Positions 1 to 8,919 of a DNA stretch of 64,000 nt are shown one piece after another. This DNA comes from Pseudonocardia cypriaca (GTDB lineage: Bacteria > Actinomycetota > Actinomycetes > Mycobacteriales > Pseudonocardiaceae). How positions within the stretch are numbered: position 1 is the stretch's first letter; each line of letters opens with the position of its first letter. The position numbers were made by a program, and so were the translations under genes. The notes below the pieces were generated by a model. That model was not told the DNA's origin, did no database searches, and worked only from the letters and a program-made list of their open reading frames with translations. The stretch covers positions 124,001-188,000 of the forward strand of contig NZ_VFPH01000003.1 of the NCBI RefSeq assembly GCF_006717045.1. The letters run 5' to 3'.

Positions 1-757
1 CGGTGGGCGGGTCGGGCCTGGCAAGCAGGGCGGTGACCGCTCCGTCGGCGTCGCCGGGCTTCCGCAGGTCGTGCACCACGAGACCGGGGTCGACGGGCAG
101 GCCGAGCGACCCGAGGGCGTCGCAGTAGCCCGCGTAGCGCTGCTCGGCCGTCCGGATCGAGCGCCGGTCGCCGAGGAACGCGATCCGCCGGTGCCCCGCC
201 GCGGCGAGGTGCCGCACGCCCTCCGCGGCGCCCAGGGCGTTGGTCGTGATCACGGCGTCGACGGCGAGGTTGCTCGCCTCCCGGTCCACGCAGACGACCG
301 GGGTGCCCGCCGGGAGCTCGTCGGTGAGGTAGGACTGGTCGTCGCCGCACGGTGCGAGCAGCAACCCGTCGGCCCGCCGCGCGCCGAACTCGCGGGCCAG
401 CGCGCGCTCCCGGGCCGGGTCCTCGTCGATGCTCGCGGAGAACACGACCATCCCGCGCTCGCGCGCCTCGTTCTCCACGGCCCGCTGCACGGCAGCCGAG
501 AACGGGTTGGCGACGTCCTCGAGCAGCAGGGCGATCGCAGCCGTCCGGCCGTCGGTGCGCAGCAGCCGGGCGCCGGGATGCGGGCGGAAGCCGAGCTCGT
601 CGATCGCCCGCTGCACCCTGACGGCGAGCGCCGTCGAGACCCCCGGCTCGTCGTTGACCACCCGCGAGACCGTCTTCAGGCTGACGTCGGCCAGCTGGGC
701 GACGTCACGCATGGTCGGTCGGCGCCGGGCCGGGACGCTCTGCACGATCGTCAGCAT
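1..757 (-). CDS. LacI/GalR-family transcriptional regulator (3' end outside window)
   Basis: DNA-binding repressor, probably of the sugar importer operon that starts divergently at 900. The frame is open from an ATG at 757, preceded by a GGAGGA ribosome site, to the window edge (252 codons), so the C-terminus is missing. An N-terminal helix-turn-helix is visible (MRDVAQLADVSLKTVSRVV, about residues 16-34), followed by the hinge and a sugar-binding-like effector domain with VVCVDREASN and GHRRIAFLGD blocks typical of the family. The ligand is inferred to be the sugar carried by the neighbouring transporter. Two palindromes in the intergenic region (772-785 and 858-869) are its likely operators. 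Confidence 0.93.
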   Translation of the reverse strand, partial: MLTIVQSVPARRRPTMRDVAQLADVSLKTVSRVVNDEPGVSTALAVRVQRAIDELGFRPHPGARLLRTDGRTAAIALLLEDVANPFSAAVQRAVENEARERGMVVFSASIDEDPARERALAREFGARRADGLLLAPCGDDQSYLTDELPAGTPVVCVDREASNLAVDAVITTNALGAAEGVRHLAAAGHRRIAFLGDRRSIRTAEQRYAGYCDALGSLGLPVDPGLVVHDLRKPGDADGAVTALLARPDPPT

Positions 758-771
758 CGTCCTCCGATGCC

Positions 772-785
772 TGACATCGTTGTCA
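772..785. promoter_or_regulatory. Putative LacI-type operator O1
   Basis: TGACATCGTTGTCA is a near-perfect palindrome with the central CG typical of LacI/GalR operators. It lies 14 bp upstream of the regulator's own start, so it probably serves autoregulation. Its centre is 85 bp (about eight helical turns) from the second site at 858-869. Confidence 0.6.
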
Positions 786-857
786 CCGTGACCACTTCGT
801 TACGAATCGATGTCCGGTACGGCCTTGTGGACCGGCGTCTTTGCGTACCAGAGTTCC

Positions 858-869
858 GACAACGTTGTC
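858..869. promoter_or_regulatory. Putative LacI-type operator O2
   Basis: GACAACGTTGTC is a perfect 12-bp palindrome with a central CG, 30 bp upstream of the binding-protein start at 900. It shares the GACAWCGWTGTC core with the site at 772-785, which argues that one protein, the divergent LacI regulator, binds both. Confidence 0.65.
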
Positions 870-899
870 TCCACGTCGATGCTGACGAGAGGTCGTGGG

Positions 900-1979
900 A
901 TGAACCAGGCAGGGAAGGCCCGCAGGCGGGCCACCGCGCTCGCCATCGGGGCCAGTGCGGCCCTCGCGCTCACCGCGTGCGGTGGCGGGACCGAGCCGGC
1001 AGGCGGCGGCGGTGGTGGCGGCGGCGGCGACAAGCCGATCGTCGGCCTCATCACCAAGACCGACACCAACCCGTTCTTCGTCAAGATGAAGGAAGGCGCC
1101 CAGCAGGCCGCCGACTCGGCAGGCGTCGAGCTGCAGAGCTTCGCCGGGAAGCAGGACGGCGACAACGAGTCGCAGGTGCAGGCCATCGAGTCGCTGATCT
1201 CCGCGGGCGCGGCCGGCTTCATGATCACGCCCAGCGACTCGGCTGCGATCGTGCCGACGCTGGACCGAGCGCGGCAGGCCGGCCTGCTGGTGATCGCGCT
1301 CGACACCCAGACCGAGCCCCCGGACGCCGCCGACGCCACCTTCGCCACCGACAACTTCCAGGCGGGCCTGCTCATCGGCCAGTGGGCGAAGGCGAAGTTC
1401 GAGGCGGAAGGCAAGCAGGCCAAGATCGCGATGCTCGATCTGTCGCCGAACCGGCCGACCGTCGACGTCCAGCGCGACCAGGGCTTCCTGCAGGGCTTCG
1501 GCATCGAGGTGGGCGACCCCACCCAGATCGGCGACGAGTCCGACCCGCGCATCGTCGGCCACGACGTCACCGACGGCGCCGAGGAGGGCGGCCGAACGGC
1601 GATGGAGAACCTGCTGCAGAAGGATCCCTCGATCAACCTCGTCTACACGATCAACGAGCCGGCCGCCGCAGGCGCGTACGAGGCGATCAAGGCCGCCGGC
1701 CGGCAGAACGACATCGAGATCGTGTCCGTCGACGGCGGCTGCCCCGGCGTCGAGAACGTCAAGGCCGGCATCATCGGCGCCACCTCGCAGCAGTACCCGC
1801 TGAAGATGGCGTCGCAAGGCGTCGAGGCCCTCTCCCAGTTCGCGAAGGACGGCGCCAAGCCGGCGGCCACCGCGGGCAAGGACTTCACCGACACCGGCGT
1901 CACGCTCGTCACCGACGAGCCGCAACCGGGCGTCGAGTCCGAGGACACCGCGTTCGGACTGCAGAACTGCTGGGGATGA
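900..1979 (+). CDS. Sugar ABC transporter substrate-binding lipoprotein (FrcB/RbsB family)
   Basis: Extracytoplasmic binding protein of a sugar importer, 359 residues. The start at 900 was chosen over an upstream in-frame ATG at 810 because it has an AGAGG ribosome site and is followed at once by a lipoprotein signal peptide: RRR, a hydrophobic stretch and the lipobox LTAC with the lipidated Cys near residue 27. A Gly-rich linker precedes a type I periplasmic-binding domain (IVGLITKTDTNPFF, then a SVDGG block). The order binding protein-permease-single-domain ATPase resembles the FrcBCA fructose importers; the exact substrate is not readable from sequence. It is the first gene of a three-gene operon. 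Confidence 0.9.
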   Translation: MNQAGKARRRATALAIGASAALALTACGGGTEPAGGGGGGGGGDKPIVGLITKTDTNPFFVKMKEGAQQAADSAGVELQSFAGKQDGDNESQVQAIESLISAGAAGFMITPSDSAAIVPTLDRARQAGLLVIALDTQTEPPDAADATFATDNFQAGLLIGQWAKAKFEAEGKQAKIAMLDLSPNRPTVDVQRDQGFLQGFGIEVGDPTQIGDESDPRIVGHDVTDGAEEGGRTAMENLLQKDPSINLVYTINEPAAAGAYEAIKAAGRQNDIEIVSVDGGCPGVENVKAGIIGATSQQYPLKMASQGVEALSQFAKDGAKPAATAGKDFTDTGVTLVTDEPQPGVESEDTAFGLQNCWG

Positions 1980-1983
1980 TCGG

Positions 1984-3033
1984 ATGACGGACGACACCCG
2001 GGGCTCGGTCGCCACGGCGGCCGGGCCGCCGCCCCACGGCTTCGACGAGCGGCGGGCCGAGACACCGCTGCAGCGGCTGCAGCACGTCCTGCACGCCCGC
2101 CCCATCCTCGGCCCACTGGCTGTGCTCGTGCTCGCGATCATCGCGTTCTCGTTCGTGAGCGACCGCTTCCTGACCGCGGCCAACCTGGGCCTCGTGATGC
2201 AGCAGGTCACGGTGATCGCCGTGCTCGCACTCGGTCAGACGCTGGTGATCCTCACCGCGGGCATCGACCTCTCGGTCGGCGCGATCGCCGTGTTCTCGTC
2301 GATCATCATGGCCAACCTGGCCACCGACCTGGGCCTTCCCGGCGTGCCCGCCCTGCTGGCCGGGATCGTGTGCGGCACCGCGATGGGGGCCTTCAACGGC
2401 TTCCTGGTGACGCGGGTCGCGCTACCCCCGTTCATCGTCACGCTGGGGACGCTCTCGATCTTCTTCTCGCTGAACTCGGTGGTATCGCGCAGCGAGACCG
2501 TCCGTGGCACGGACATGCCGTCGATCATGACGTGGACCGGCACCGCGTTCTCGATCGGCGACCTCCGGATCACCTACGGGTCGATCATCATGCTGCTGCT
2601 CTTCGGGTTCTTCTACTACGCGCTGGGCTACACGGCATGGGGGCGGCACGTGTACGCCACCGGTGACGACATCGAGGCCGCCCGCCTCGCCGGCATCCGG
2701 ACGGGCCGGGTGCTGTTCTCGGTCTACCTGGTGGCCGGGCTGGTGTACGCGATCGGCGCGTGGATCCTGATCGGCAGGCTCGCGTCGGCCAGCCCGAACG
2801 TGGGCATCGAGTACAACCTCAACTCGATCACCGCCGTCGTGCTCGGCGGCACGAGCCTGTTCGGCGGCCGCGGTCTCGTGCTCGGCACGCTGGTCGGCGC
2901 GCTCATCGTCGGCGTGTTCCAGAACGGCCTGCAGCTCGGTGGCGTCGACGTCGTCTGGCAGGGCTTCGCGATCGGCCTGCTGGTGCTCGTCGCCGTGTCC
3001 ATCGACCAGTGGATCAGGAAGGTCCGCGCATGA
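1984..3033 (+). CDS. Sugar ABC transporter permease (FrcC/RbsC family)
   Basis: Inner-membrane permease of the sugar importer, 349 residues. Many hydrophobic helices are visible from about residue 40 onward, with the family signature block near GQTLVILTAGIDLSVG and the conserved TSLFGGRG segment before the last helices, both typical of the BPD_transp_2 (RbsC-like) family. It starts 4 nt after the binding-protein stop, and its TGA overlaps the ATG of the ATPase gene (ATGA), so the three genes are co-translated. The N-terminal 30 residues are polar and probably cytoplasmic. Confidence 0.93.
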   Translation: MTDDTRGSVATAAGPPPHGFDERRAETPLQRLQHVLHARPILGPLAVLVLAIIAFSFVSDRFLTAANLGLVMQQVTVIAVLALGQTLVILTAGIDLSVGAIAVFSSIIMANLATDLGLPGVPALLAGIVCGTAMGAFNGFLVTRVALPPFIVTLGTLSIFFSLNSVVSRSETVRGTDMPSIMTWTGTAFSIGDLRITYGSIIMLLLFGFFYYALGYTAWGRHVYATGDDIEAARLAGIRTGRVLFSVYLVAGLVYAIGAWILIGRLASASPNVGIEYNLNSITAVVLGGTSLFGGRGLVLGTLVGALIVGVFQNGLQLGGVDVVWQGFAIGLLVLVAVSIDQWIRKVRA

Positions 3034-3815
3034 CGACAACCGTTCGGACGCCCGTGCTCGAGGCGCGCGGGCTCGTCAAGAGGTACGGGCCGGTCACGGC
3101 GATCGCCAGCGGCGACCTCGAGCTGTACCCAGGCGAGATCCTCGCGATCATCGGCGACAACGGCGCCGGCAAGACCAGCCTGATCAAGGCGCTGTGCGGG
3201 GCACTCATCCCGGACGCGGGCGAGATCCTGCTGGACGGCAAGCCGGTGCACTTCCGCAGCCCGATGGACGCCCGGCTCGCCGGCATCGAGACCGTCTACC
3301 AGACGCTCGCCGTCGCGCCGGGGCTCGACATCGCCGACAACCTGTTCCTCGGCCGCGAGGAGCGCAAGCCGGGGATCCTCGGCTCGGTGTTCCGGATGCT
3401 CGACCGCAAGCACATGCGGTCGGAGGCGAAGCGGCACATGACCGACCTCGGCATCACCACATTGCAGAACATCGGCCAGGCCGTGGAGAGCCTGTCCGGT
3501 GGGCAGCGGCAGGGCGTGGCGGTGGCGCGGTCCGCGGCGTTCGGAAGCAAGGTCGTGATCCTCGACGAGCCCACGGCAGCGCTGGGCGTCAAGGAGGGCA
3601 ACCGGGTGCTGCAGCTCATCCGCGACGTCCGCGACCGCGGCCTTCCGGTGATCCTCATCAGCCACAACATGCCGCACGTGTTCGAGCTCGCCGACCGGAT
3701 CCACATCCAGCGGCTCGGCCGCCGGGCCACGGTGATCACGCCGAAGTCGCACTCGATGACCGAAGCCGTGGCGATCATGACGGGGGCGGCGGAACCTCCC
3801 CCACCGGTGGCCTGA
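3030..3815 (+). CDS. Sugar ABC transporter ATP-binding protein, single domain (FrcA-like)
   Basis: Cytoplasmic ATPase that drives the importer, 261 residues. Walker A (GDNGAGKTS, about residue 41), the Q-loop (VYQTL), ABC signature (LSGGQRQ), Walker B (VVILDEPTAALG) and switch His (LISHN) are all present, so it should be active. It has one nucleotide-binding domain, unlike RbsA/XylG, which are tandem; this matches the FrcA type and implies a homodimer. The ATG overlaps the permease stop by 4 nt. A Pro-rich C-terminal tail ends the protein and no further operon gene follows. Confidence 0.93.
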   Translation: MTTTVRTPVLEARGLVKRYGPVTAIASGDLELYPGEILAIIGDNGAGKTSLIKALCGALIPDAGEILLDGKPVHFRSPMDARLAGIETVYQTLAVAPGLDIADNLFLGREERKPGILGSVFRMLDRKHMRSEAKRHMTDLGITTLQNIGQAVESLSGGQRQGVAVARSAAFGSKVVILDEPTAALGVKEGNRVLQLIRDVRDRGLPVILISHNMPHVFELADRIHIQRLGRRATVITPKSHSMTEAVAIMTGAAEPPPPVA

Positions 3816-3834
3816 AAGGGGCAGACTTCAGCGC

Positions 3835-5256
3835 ATGCGGAGAGTGCGCACGCTGCTGCTGGTTGCAGTCACGGCGATGGCCTGCGGGGCACCGGCCGTC
3901 GCGCCGCCCCCGCAACCGGCCCCGCCCGCTCCCGATCCGGGGTTGCCGTCCCGGCTGGTCGAGGAGGTCACCGGGGAGGGCGCGTTCGCGCACCTCGCCG
4001 AGCTGCAGCGCATCGCCGACGCCAACGGCGGCAACCGGGCGCTCGGCACCCCGGGCTACGACGCGAGCGTCGACTACGTGGTGGGGGTGTTGCGCGGTGC
4101 CGGGTACGAGGTGCAGACACCCACCTTCGACGCCCGGCGGTTCGAGGTGCGGCAGGAGCAGCTCACGGTGGACGGCGGACCGGTGCCGGTGTCAGCGCTG
4201 GGGTTCTCACCCACCACTCCCGACGCCGGTGTCACCGGGCCGCTCACCGTCATGGCCGGCGAGGGCTGCAACCCGGCCGACGCGGGCGCCGTCACACCCG
4301 GGTCGGTCGCCCTCGTCCGGCGGGGCACGTGCCCGTTCGCGCAGAAGGCGACGCATGCCGCGGGCGCAGGCGCCCTCGGCCTGATCGTGATCAACACTGC
4401 GGACGAACCGCTTGACGACGGCACCCTCGGCGAGGCCGCGACCGGCGTGGTGCCCACCGGCGGCGTGAGCCGCTCGGCGGGCGACGCGCTGGCCGGCCGG
4501 GCCGGGGCGGCCGTCACGCTGACGCTGGTGACCACGGTGGAGCTGACCCCGAGCCGCAACGTGCTCGCCCAGACCCGGTCCGGCAACCCGGACGAGGTGG
4601 TCGTCGCGGGCGCGCACCTCGACTCCGTGCCCGAGGGGCCGGGCGTCAACGACAACGGCTCCGGTGTGGCCACGCTGCTGGAGACGGCCGTGCGGCTCGG
4701 CGCGAACCCACCGGTGACGAATGCCGTGCGGTTCGCCTTCTGGGGCGCCGAGGAGACCGGCCTGGTGGGCTCCACCACGTACGTGCAGGGGCTCTCGGAG
4801 GAGGACCGCAACCGGATCGCGCTCTACATCAACCTCGACATGGTCGGCTCACCCAACGCCGGCTACCTCGTGTACGACGGTGACGACTCCGACCAGGAGG
4901 GCGACGGCCCCGGGCCCCGCGGCTCGGCCGCCATCGAGCGCGCGCTCGTCGAAGGCCTGGCCGCCGCGGGTGTGCAGGGTGCCGGCACCGACTTCAGCGG
5001 CCGCTCCGACTACGGCCCCTTCATCGCGCGCGGCATCCCCTCCGGCGGCCTGTTCACCGGCGCCGAGGAGGTCAAGTCGGCCGAGGAGGCGCAACGCTGG
5101 GGCGGCACCGCGGGCGAGGCGTACGACCGCTGCTACCACCAGGCCTGCGACCGCCTGGACACGATCGACCGCACCGCCGTCGACCGCAACGCCGACGCAT
5201 TCGCCGCCGCGCTGGCCCGCTTCGCCCTCTCGACGGACGAGCTGGCCGCAGGCTGA
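3835..5256 (+). CDS. M28-family zinc aminopeptidase, secreted lipoprotein
   Basis: Exported metallo-aminopeptidase, 473 residues. A short basic and hydrophobic signal ends in AMAC, a plausible lipobox with Cys near residue 17. A PA domain (about residues 130-240, with VALVRRGTCPFAQKA) is inserted before the M28 catalytic domain, the arrangement of aminopeptidase Y/SGAP relatives. Zinc and catalytic residues are visible: AHLDS with downstream NDNGSG, WGAEETGL, NLDMVGS and the late His in CYHQACD. An AAAGGGG ribosome site precedes the ATG. It starts 19 nt after the transporter operon and may be read through from it. Confidence 0.92.
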   Translation: MRRVRTLLLVAVTAMACGAPAVAPPPQPAPPAPDPGLPSRLVEEVTGEGAFAHLAELQRIADANGGNRALGTPGYDASVDYVVGVLRGAGYEVQTPTFDARRFEVRQEQLTVDGGPVPVSALGFSPTTPDAGVTGPLTVMAGEGCNPADAGAVTPGSVALVRRGTCPFAQKATHAAGAGALGLIVINTADEPLDDGTLGEAATGVVPTGGVSRSAGDALAGRAGAAVTLTLVTTVELTPSRNVLAQTRSGNPDEVVVAGAHLDSVPEGPGVNDNGSGVATLLETAVRLGANPPVTNAVRFAFWGAEETGLVGSTTYVQGLSEEDRNRIALYINLDMVGSPNAGYLVYDGDDSDQEGDGPGPRGSAAIERALVEGLAAAGVQGAGTDFSGRSDYGPFIARGIPSGGLFTGAEEVKSAEEAQRWGGTAGEAYDRCYHQACDRLDTIDRTAVDRNADAFAAALARFALSTDELAAG

Positions 5257-5270
5257 GCCCACCCAGCCAC

Positions 5271-5331
5271 CGCCGCGCCCGGCGGCGCGTTAGCGCACCC
5301 CACTCCGCCACGCGCCCCGTCGGCGGGGCGC
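5271..5331. terminator. Two GC-rich hairpins between convergent genes
   Basis: CGCCGC/GCGGCG (5271-5287) and GCGCCCC/GGGGCGC (5312-5331, loop GTCGGC) lie between the stop of the M28 peptidase and the stop of imuB. Neither has a long T-tract, as is usual in actinobacteria. They probably end transcription from both sides. Confidence 0.5.
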
Positions 5332-5346
5332 ACCGGCCGACACGGG

Positions 5347-7227
5347 TCAGTCGTACTCGCCGATCACCCACCACCTCCCCTCCCGGAAGAGGAGCAGCAA
5401 GGCCTCACCGTCGTTCAGGGTGACCTGCAGCCGGCTCGCCTCCGCGCTGCCCGTTGCCCACCACCGTTGCTGCACCGGCCACGGCCCGGCCCACCCCTCC
5501 ACCCGGCGCGGCTCGCCGCCGTCGACCGCGACGGACGCCGGCAGCCCGAAGAGCAGGTCCGGCGCGCCGAGCAGGATGGGGCTCCCGTCGGCTGCGGTGA
5601 GCTCGGCCGGGAGGGGTCGCGGTGGCACCGTGGCCGGCGAGGGCGCGGGAAGCCGGCCCGGCCACGACGGCGGTGGGTCGCGGGGCACGGAGCGGCCGGT
5701 GGGGCGGCGCGGGGCCGGGACGCGCCTGCGCCGGTTGGTGGTGCGCAGGCGCTCCGCCTCGGGCAGGTCGGCGGCGGAGACCCGGCCCGCCCGGCGCACG
5801 ACGTCCTCCGGCCACCCGGCCGGGGCGACGAGCGGCCCGGAGCTCGCCCAGGTGCGCTCCTGCTCCTCGCCCGCGGGGCGAACGGCGTTCCCGTCCGGAT
5901 CCACCGGACGAGAGCGGCGCTCGTCCGATCCCACGTCGCCGCGGTCGTCGCCCCACGGGACGAGATGGACCTGCTCGGCGGGGTCGCGCCCGCCCACCAG
6001 CACAGCGGTGACCACCGACTCCGGCCCCAGCAGCGCCTGCACCCGCACCAGCGCGCGCCCGGCGCGTTCTCCCGCCTCTCCGACGTCGCCCCACAGGCCG
6101 AGCTGCAGGGCCCCCGCGGTGACGGTCTCCTCCGGCACGAGCCGGAGGCGGGCGACCGCGCCGTCGTCCCCCTCGTCCGGCACGTCCCCGGAACGCCTGC
6201 GGCGGGTGAGCCAGGCGTCGAGCTGCCAGCGGACCCGGTCGACGGTGCCGGCCGGGGTGAGCGGCTCGGCGCATCGCCAGATCCGGTGCAGCTCCTCCCC
6301 GCCCACCGTGCGAGCGGCGACGCCGAGCCGCGTGCACGAGAGGCCGTGCGAGGCAAGCGTGTGGTGCAGCCGCTCGGCGAGCCCGCGGGCGGCGAAGGCG
6401 GCGGCGTCGACCCGGTCGACGGGTGGGTCCAGCTCGACCTCGACGGCGAGCTCCTCCGGCGGGGTGCGCCGCACCGGGGGGCGCGGGTCGAGGCCGCGGG
6501 CGAGCCGGTGGCAGTGCACGGCGTCGGCGCCGAACCGGGAGGCGACGTCCTCGGCTGCGAGCGCGGCGAACGCCCCCAAGCTGCGCAGCCCGAGCCTGCG
6601 CAGCAGCCCGACCAGCTCGGAACGGTCGACGTCGGGTTCGCGGTCGAGCTCCTCGACGCCGAGCGGGGCCAGGAAGGCCGGTGTGTCGCCCGGCGCGACG
6701 GCGACGGCCCTCCTGGCCGCGAGCACCGCGGCGAACAGCCCGTCGGCCACCCCCACCTGGCTCTCGACGCCGGTGCGGGCGGCGACCTGGTCGACGAGGG
6801 CCTCCGCTGCCTCCTGCTCCCCGCCGAACCAGCCCACCGGCCCCTGCGCGACCATCGCCACCAGCCCTGGCCGGACCACCTCCACCCCCGGCGCCAGCTC
6901 CTCGACGGCGGCGACGACCGGCTCGAAAGCGCGGGCGTCGCGGTCGGGGTCGCGGGTGAGCACCGCGAGGTCAGGACACCGCGCCTGCGCCTCCCGCCTG
7001 CGCAGCCCGCGCCGCACCCCCTGTGCCCTCGCCACGGCCGAGCACGCCAGCACCCGGTTGGCCACGACGACCGCCGCCGGCCGGTGGGGCGGGACGTGCT
7101 CCGCCATGGCCGCCGCGGTGACGGGCCAGTCGGGCGACCACAGCGCGAGCACGCGCGCGCCCGACGAGGTCGTCACAGGGTCAGGGGACTCTGCGAGGAC
7201 CTCATCCGGCGCGCCGACCGCCCTCAT
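5347..7227 (-). CDS. imuB: ImuB, inactive Y-family polymerase-like mutasome hub
   Basis: Adaptor of the ImuA'-ImuB-DnaE2 mutasome used in SOS translesion synthesis, 626 residues. The N-terminal half has the Y-polymerase fold, but the metal-binding region reads VLALWSPDWPV instead of the acidic IDMDCFF-type motif, so it should lack polymerase activity, as known for ImuB. A beta-clamp-binding motif QLGLWG is visible about two thirds along. The C-terminal region is Pro/Arg rich and ends with a small conserved block (WWVIGEYD). The ATG overlaps the imuA' stop (ATGA). An in-frame extension upstream only reads antisense shadow and was rejected. dnaE2 is not in this window. Confidence 0.93.
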   Translation of the reverse strand: MRAVGAPDEVLAESPDPVTTSSGARVLALWSPDWPVTAAAMAEHVPPHRPAAVVVANRVLACSAVARAQGVRRGLRRREAQARCPDLAVLTRDPDRDARAFEPVVAAVEELAPGVEVVRPGLVAMVAQGPVGWFGGEQEAAEALVDQVAARTGVESQVGVADGLFAAVLAARRAVAVAPGDTPAFLAPLGVEELDREPDVDRSELVGLLRRLGLRSLGAFAALAAEDVASRFGADAVHCHRLARGLDPRPPVRRTPPEELAVEVELDPPVDRVDAAAFAARGLAERLHHTLASHGLSCTRLGVAARTVGGEELHRIWRCAEPLTPAGTVDRVRWQLDAWLTRRRRSGDVPDEGDDGAVARLRLVPEETVTAGALQLGLWGDVGEAGERAGRALVRVQALLGPESVVTAVLVGGRDPAEQVHLVPWGDDRGDVGSDERRSRPVDPDGNAVRPAGEEQERTWASSGPLVAPAGWPEDVVRRAGRVSAADLPEAERLRTTNRRRRVPAPRRPTGRSVPRDPPPSWPGRLPAPSPATVPPRPLPAELTAADGSPILLGAPDLLFGLPASVAVDGGEPRRVEGWAGPWPVQQRWWATGSAEASRLQVTLNDGEALLLLFREGRWWVIGEYD

Positions 7228-7994
7228 CCCGCCACCCGTTCCCTGCTCATCGGCACTGGGTTCATCGGCATTGGGTTCATCGGCACTGGGCTCGCCTGCG
7301 CTGCCGCCCCACCCGCGGCCGGCAGCAACAGCCCGGCCGACCGCCCGCCGGGAGCCACGCCCCGCCCGCGCGCCCGCACCCGGGCCTGCCGGGCCACGAG
7401 CCGGCCCGCCCCGGTGCCGAGCCCTTGCCACGAGGCGTCGGTGCAGCTCAGCTCGAGGTCGGCGCCCGGCCACGCCCCGAGCGCCACCAGCACCGCACCG
7501 CGCTGCCGGGCCCGCGCCGCGAGCCGCTGCCGATCGGCGGCGCGCACCCCGGCCCGCTCGGCGCCCGCCACCGCCACGACGTCGATCCCGTCGAGCAGGG
7601 CGACGGTGACGGCCATCAGGTCCGCCCCCGGCTCGGGGACCAGCGCGAGCCGCTCCAGCCGCACCCCGGCCTCCGCGGCCGCCACCACCCCGAGGTCCGG
7701 CCGGCCCACCACGGCCGCCCACGCTCCCCCGGCCGACGCCTCCGCGAGCAGCGCGAGCAGCAACGACGTGGCCCCGGGGGCGTGCGGGAGCGCGACCGTG
7801 GACCCGCGGCGCAACCCGCCCGCGGGCAGCAACCGGGCCAGCGGCTCGGCGACCGGGAGCACCCGGCCGTCGGACTCGGGTGCCGGCCGCACCCCCACGG
7901 ACCGGTCCTCCATGCGGCGCAGCAGCCCGCGGGCGAGCTCGAGCCGACCGGTGACGTCGGCGCGGTGCCCGGCGGCGACAGCAGTTCCACCCAC
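7224..7994 (-). CDS. imuA': ImuA' mutasome accessory protein
   Basis: Partner of ImuB in DNA-damage-induced mutagenesis, about 256 residues with a degenerate RecA-like core. The block GGLRRGSTVALP sits where a P-loop would be but lacks GKT, so ATP binding is doubtful, as in the actinobacterial family. The GTG start at 7994 was chosen because GGGGAGG lies 6 nt upstream; the longer frame to 8234 runs into the preceding methylase gene. The C-terminus has a short PMNP repeat. It is translationally coupled to imuB, and a perfect LexA box lies 42 nt upstream of its start. Confidence 0.87.
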   Translation of the reverse strand: MGGTAVAAGHRADVTGRLELARGLLRRMEDRSVGVRPAPESDGRVLPVAEPLARLLPAGGLRRGSTVALPHAPGATSLLLALLAEASAGGAWAAVVGRPDLGVVAAAEAGVRLERLALVPEPGADLMAVTVALLDGIDVVAVAGAERAGVRAADRQRLAARARQRGAVLVALGAWPGADLELSCTDASWQGLGTGAGRLVARQARVRARGRGVAPGGRSAGLLLPAAGGAAAQASPVPMNPMPMNPVPMSRERVAG

Positions 7995-8035
7995 GCATGC
8001 CTCCCCGATGGACGGCCGCGGGGAAGACGGCACGT

Positions 8036-8051
8036 TCGAACGTGTGTTCGA
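8036..8051. promoter_or_regulatory. LexA-binding SOS box
   Basis: TCGAACGTGTGTTCGA is an exact match to the actinobacterial SOS box TCGAAC-N4-GTTCGA. It sits 42 nt upstream of imuA', between it and the stop of the methylase gene, so LexA should repress imuA'-imuB until DNA damage. Confidence 0.92.
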
Positions 8052-8085
8052 CGGTATCAGGGCGTCCGAAGCCCCGCAACGCCAC

Positions 8086-8841
8086 TCAGACCCGGCTCGC
8101 CACCTCGCCGTACAGATCCACCCAGCCGAGTGCGTCCAGGTCGCGCGCACGGACGTCCACGGCCAGGCCGCGGGCCGACAGCCATCGCTTCGGCGCGGGC
8201 AGCACCCGCCCGAGGACGGGCAGCAGCCGGTCACCGGTGAACGCCTCCCGGACCATCCGCTGGTAGGCAGCGCGTTCCGCGGGAAGGACGAGCGGCTCCG
8301 GCCGCCTGCGGATCACGAGGATGCCGCCGTCGACGCTCGGCCGCGGCCGGAACGCCGACGCGGGCACGCGGCCGCCGAGGTCGAACTCGTACCAGGGCCA
8401 CCAGCTCGCGGTGAGCAGCGTGGTACCGCCGACGGCCGCACGCTTGCGGGCGACCTCCCACTGCAGCAGGAGCACCGCGGTGGCCCACGCGCGTTGCCGG
8501 AGCAGGTGGCGCAGCACCGGCGTCGTGATCCCGAACGGGACGTTGGAGACGACGTTCGGGACGTCGGCCCGGACCCGCAGCATGTCGGCGTGCACGACGC
8601 GGACGCGGCCGCCGAGGGTCCGGCGCAGCCCGGCGACCCGGGCGGGGTCGAGCTCGACCGCGGTGACGGCGTCCGAGCGCACGGCGAGCTGCCGGGTCAG
8701 AGCGCCGTCACCGGCGCCCAGCTCCAGGACGGGACCGGGTGGCACCAGCGCGGCGATGCGCGCGACCACGCGACGGTCGACGAGGAAGTTCTGGCCGAGT
8801 TCCGGCCGGCCGCCGACGGTACGGCGGGACGACGAGGACAT
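8086..8841 (-). CDS. erm: Erm-type 23S rRNA (adenine-N6) methyltransferase
   Basis: Predicted to methylate A2058 of 23S rRNA and confer macrolide-lincosamide-streptogramin B resistance, about 251 residues. The family order is clear: GQNFLVD near the N-terminus, SAM motif I VLELGAGDGALT, VELDP, HADML, and the catalytic NVPFG (N-I/V-P-F/Y), followed by the Arg-rich C-terminal subdomain. NVPFG and the overall size fit Erm, while KsgA-type dimethylases are longer. The ATG at 8841 (with GCAGG upstream) is preferred; an ATG at 8862 lacks a ribosome site. A leaderless upstream ORF at 8970-8920 suggests drug-responsive translation. Confidence 0.85.
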   Translation of the reverse strand: MSSSSRRTVGGRPELGQNFLVDRRVVARIAALVPPGPVLELGAGDGALTRQLAVRSDAVTAVELDPARVAGLRRTLGGRVRVVHADMLRVRADVPNVVSNVPFGITTPVLRHLLRQRAWATAVLLLQWEVARKRAAVGGTTLLTASWWPWYEFDLGGRVPASAFRPRPSVDGGILVIRRRPEPLVLPAERAAYQRMVREAFTGDRLLPVLGRVLPAPKRWLSARGLAVDVRARDLDALGWVDLYGEVASRV

Positions 8842-8919
8842 GCGGGAACCTGCGCTTCGCATCGATCGGGACGGGAATCCGGATCGGGCGCGCGCAGCGG
8901 AGCAGGCCTGCTACGAAGA

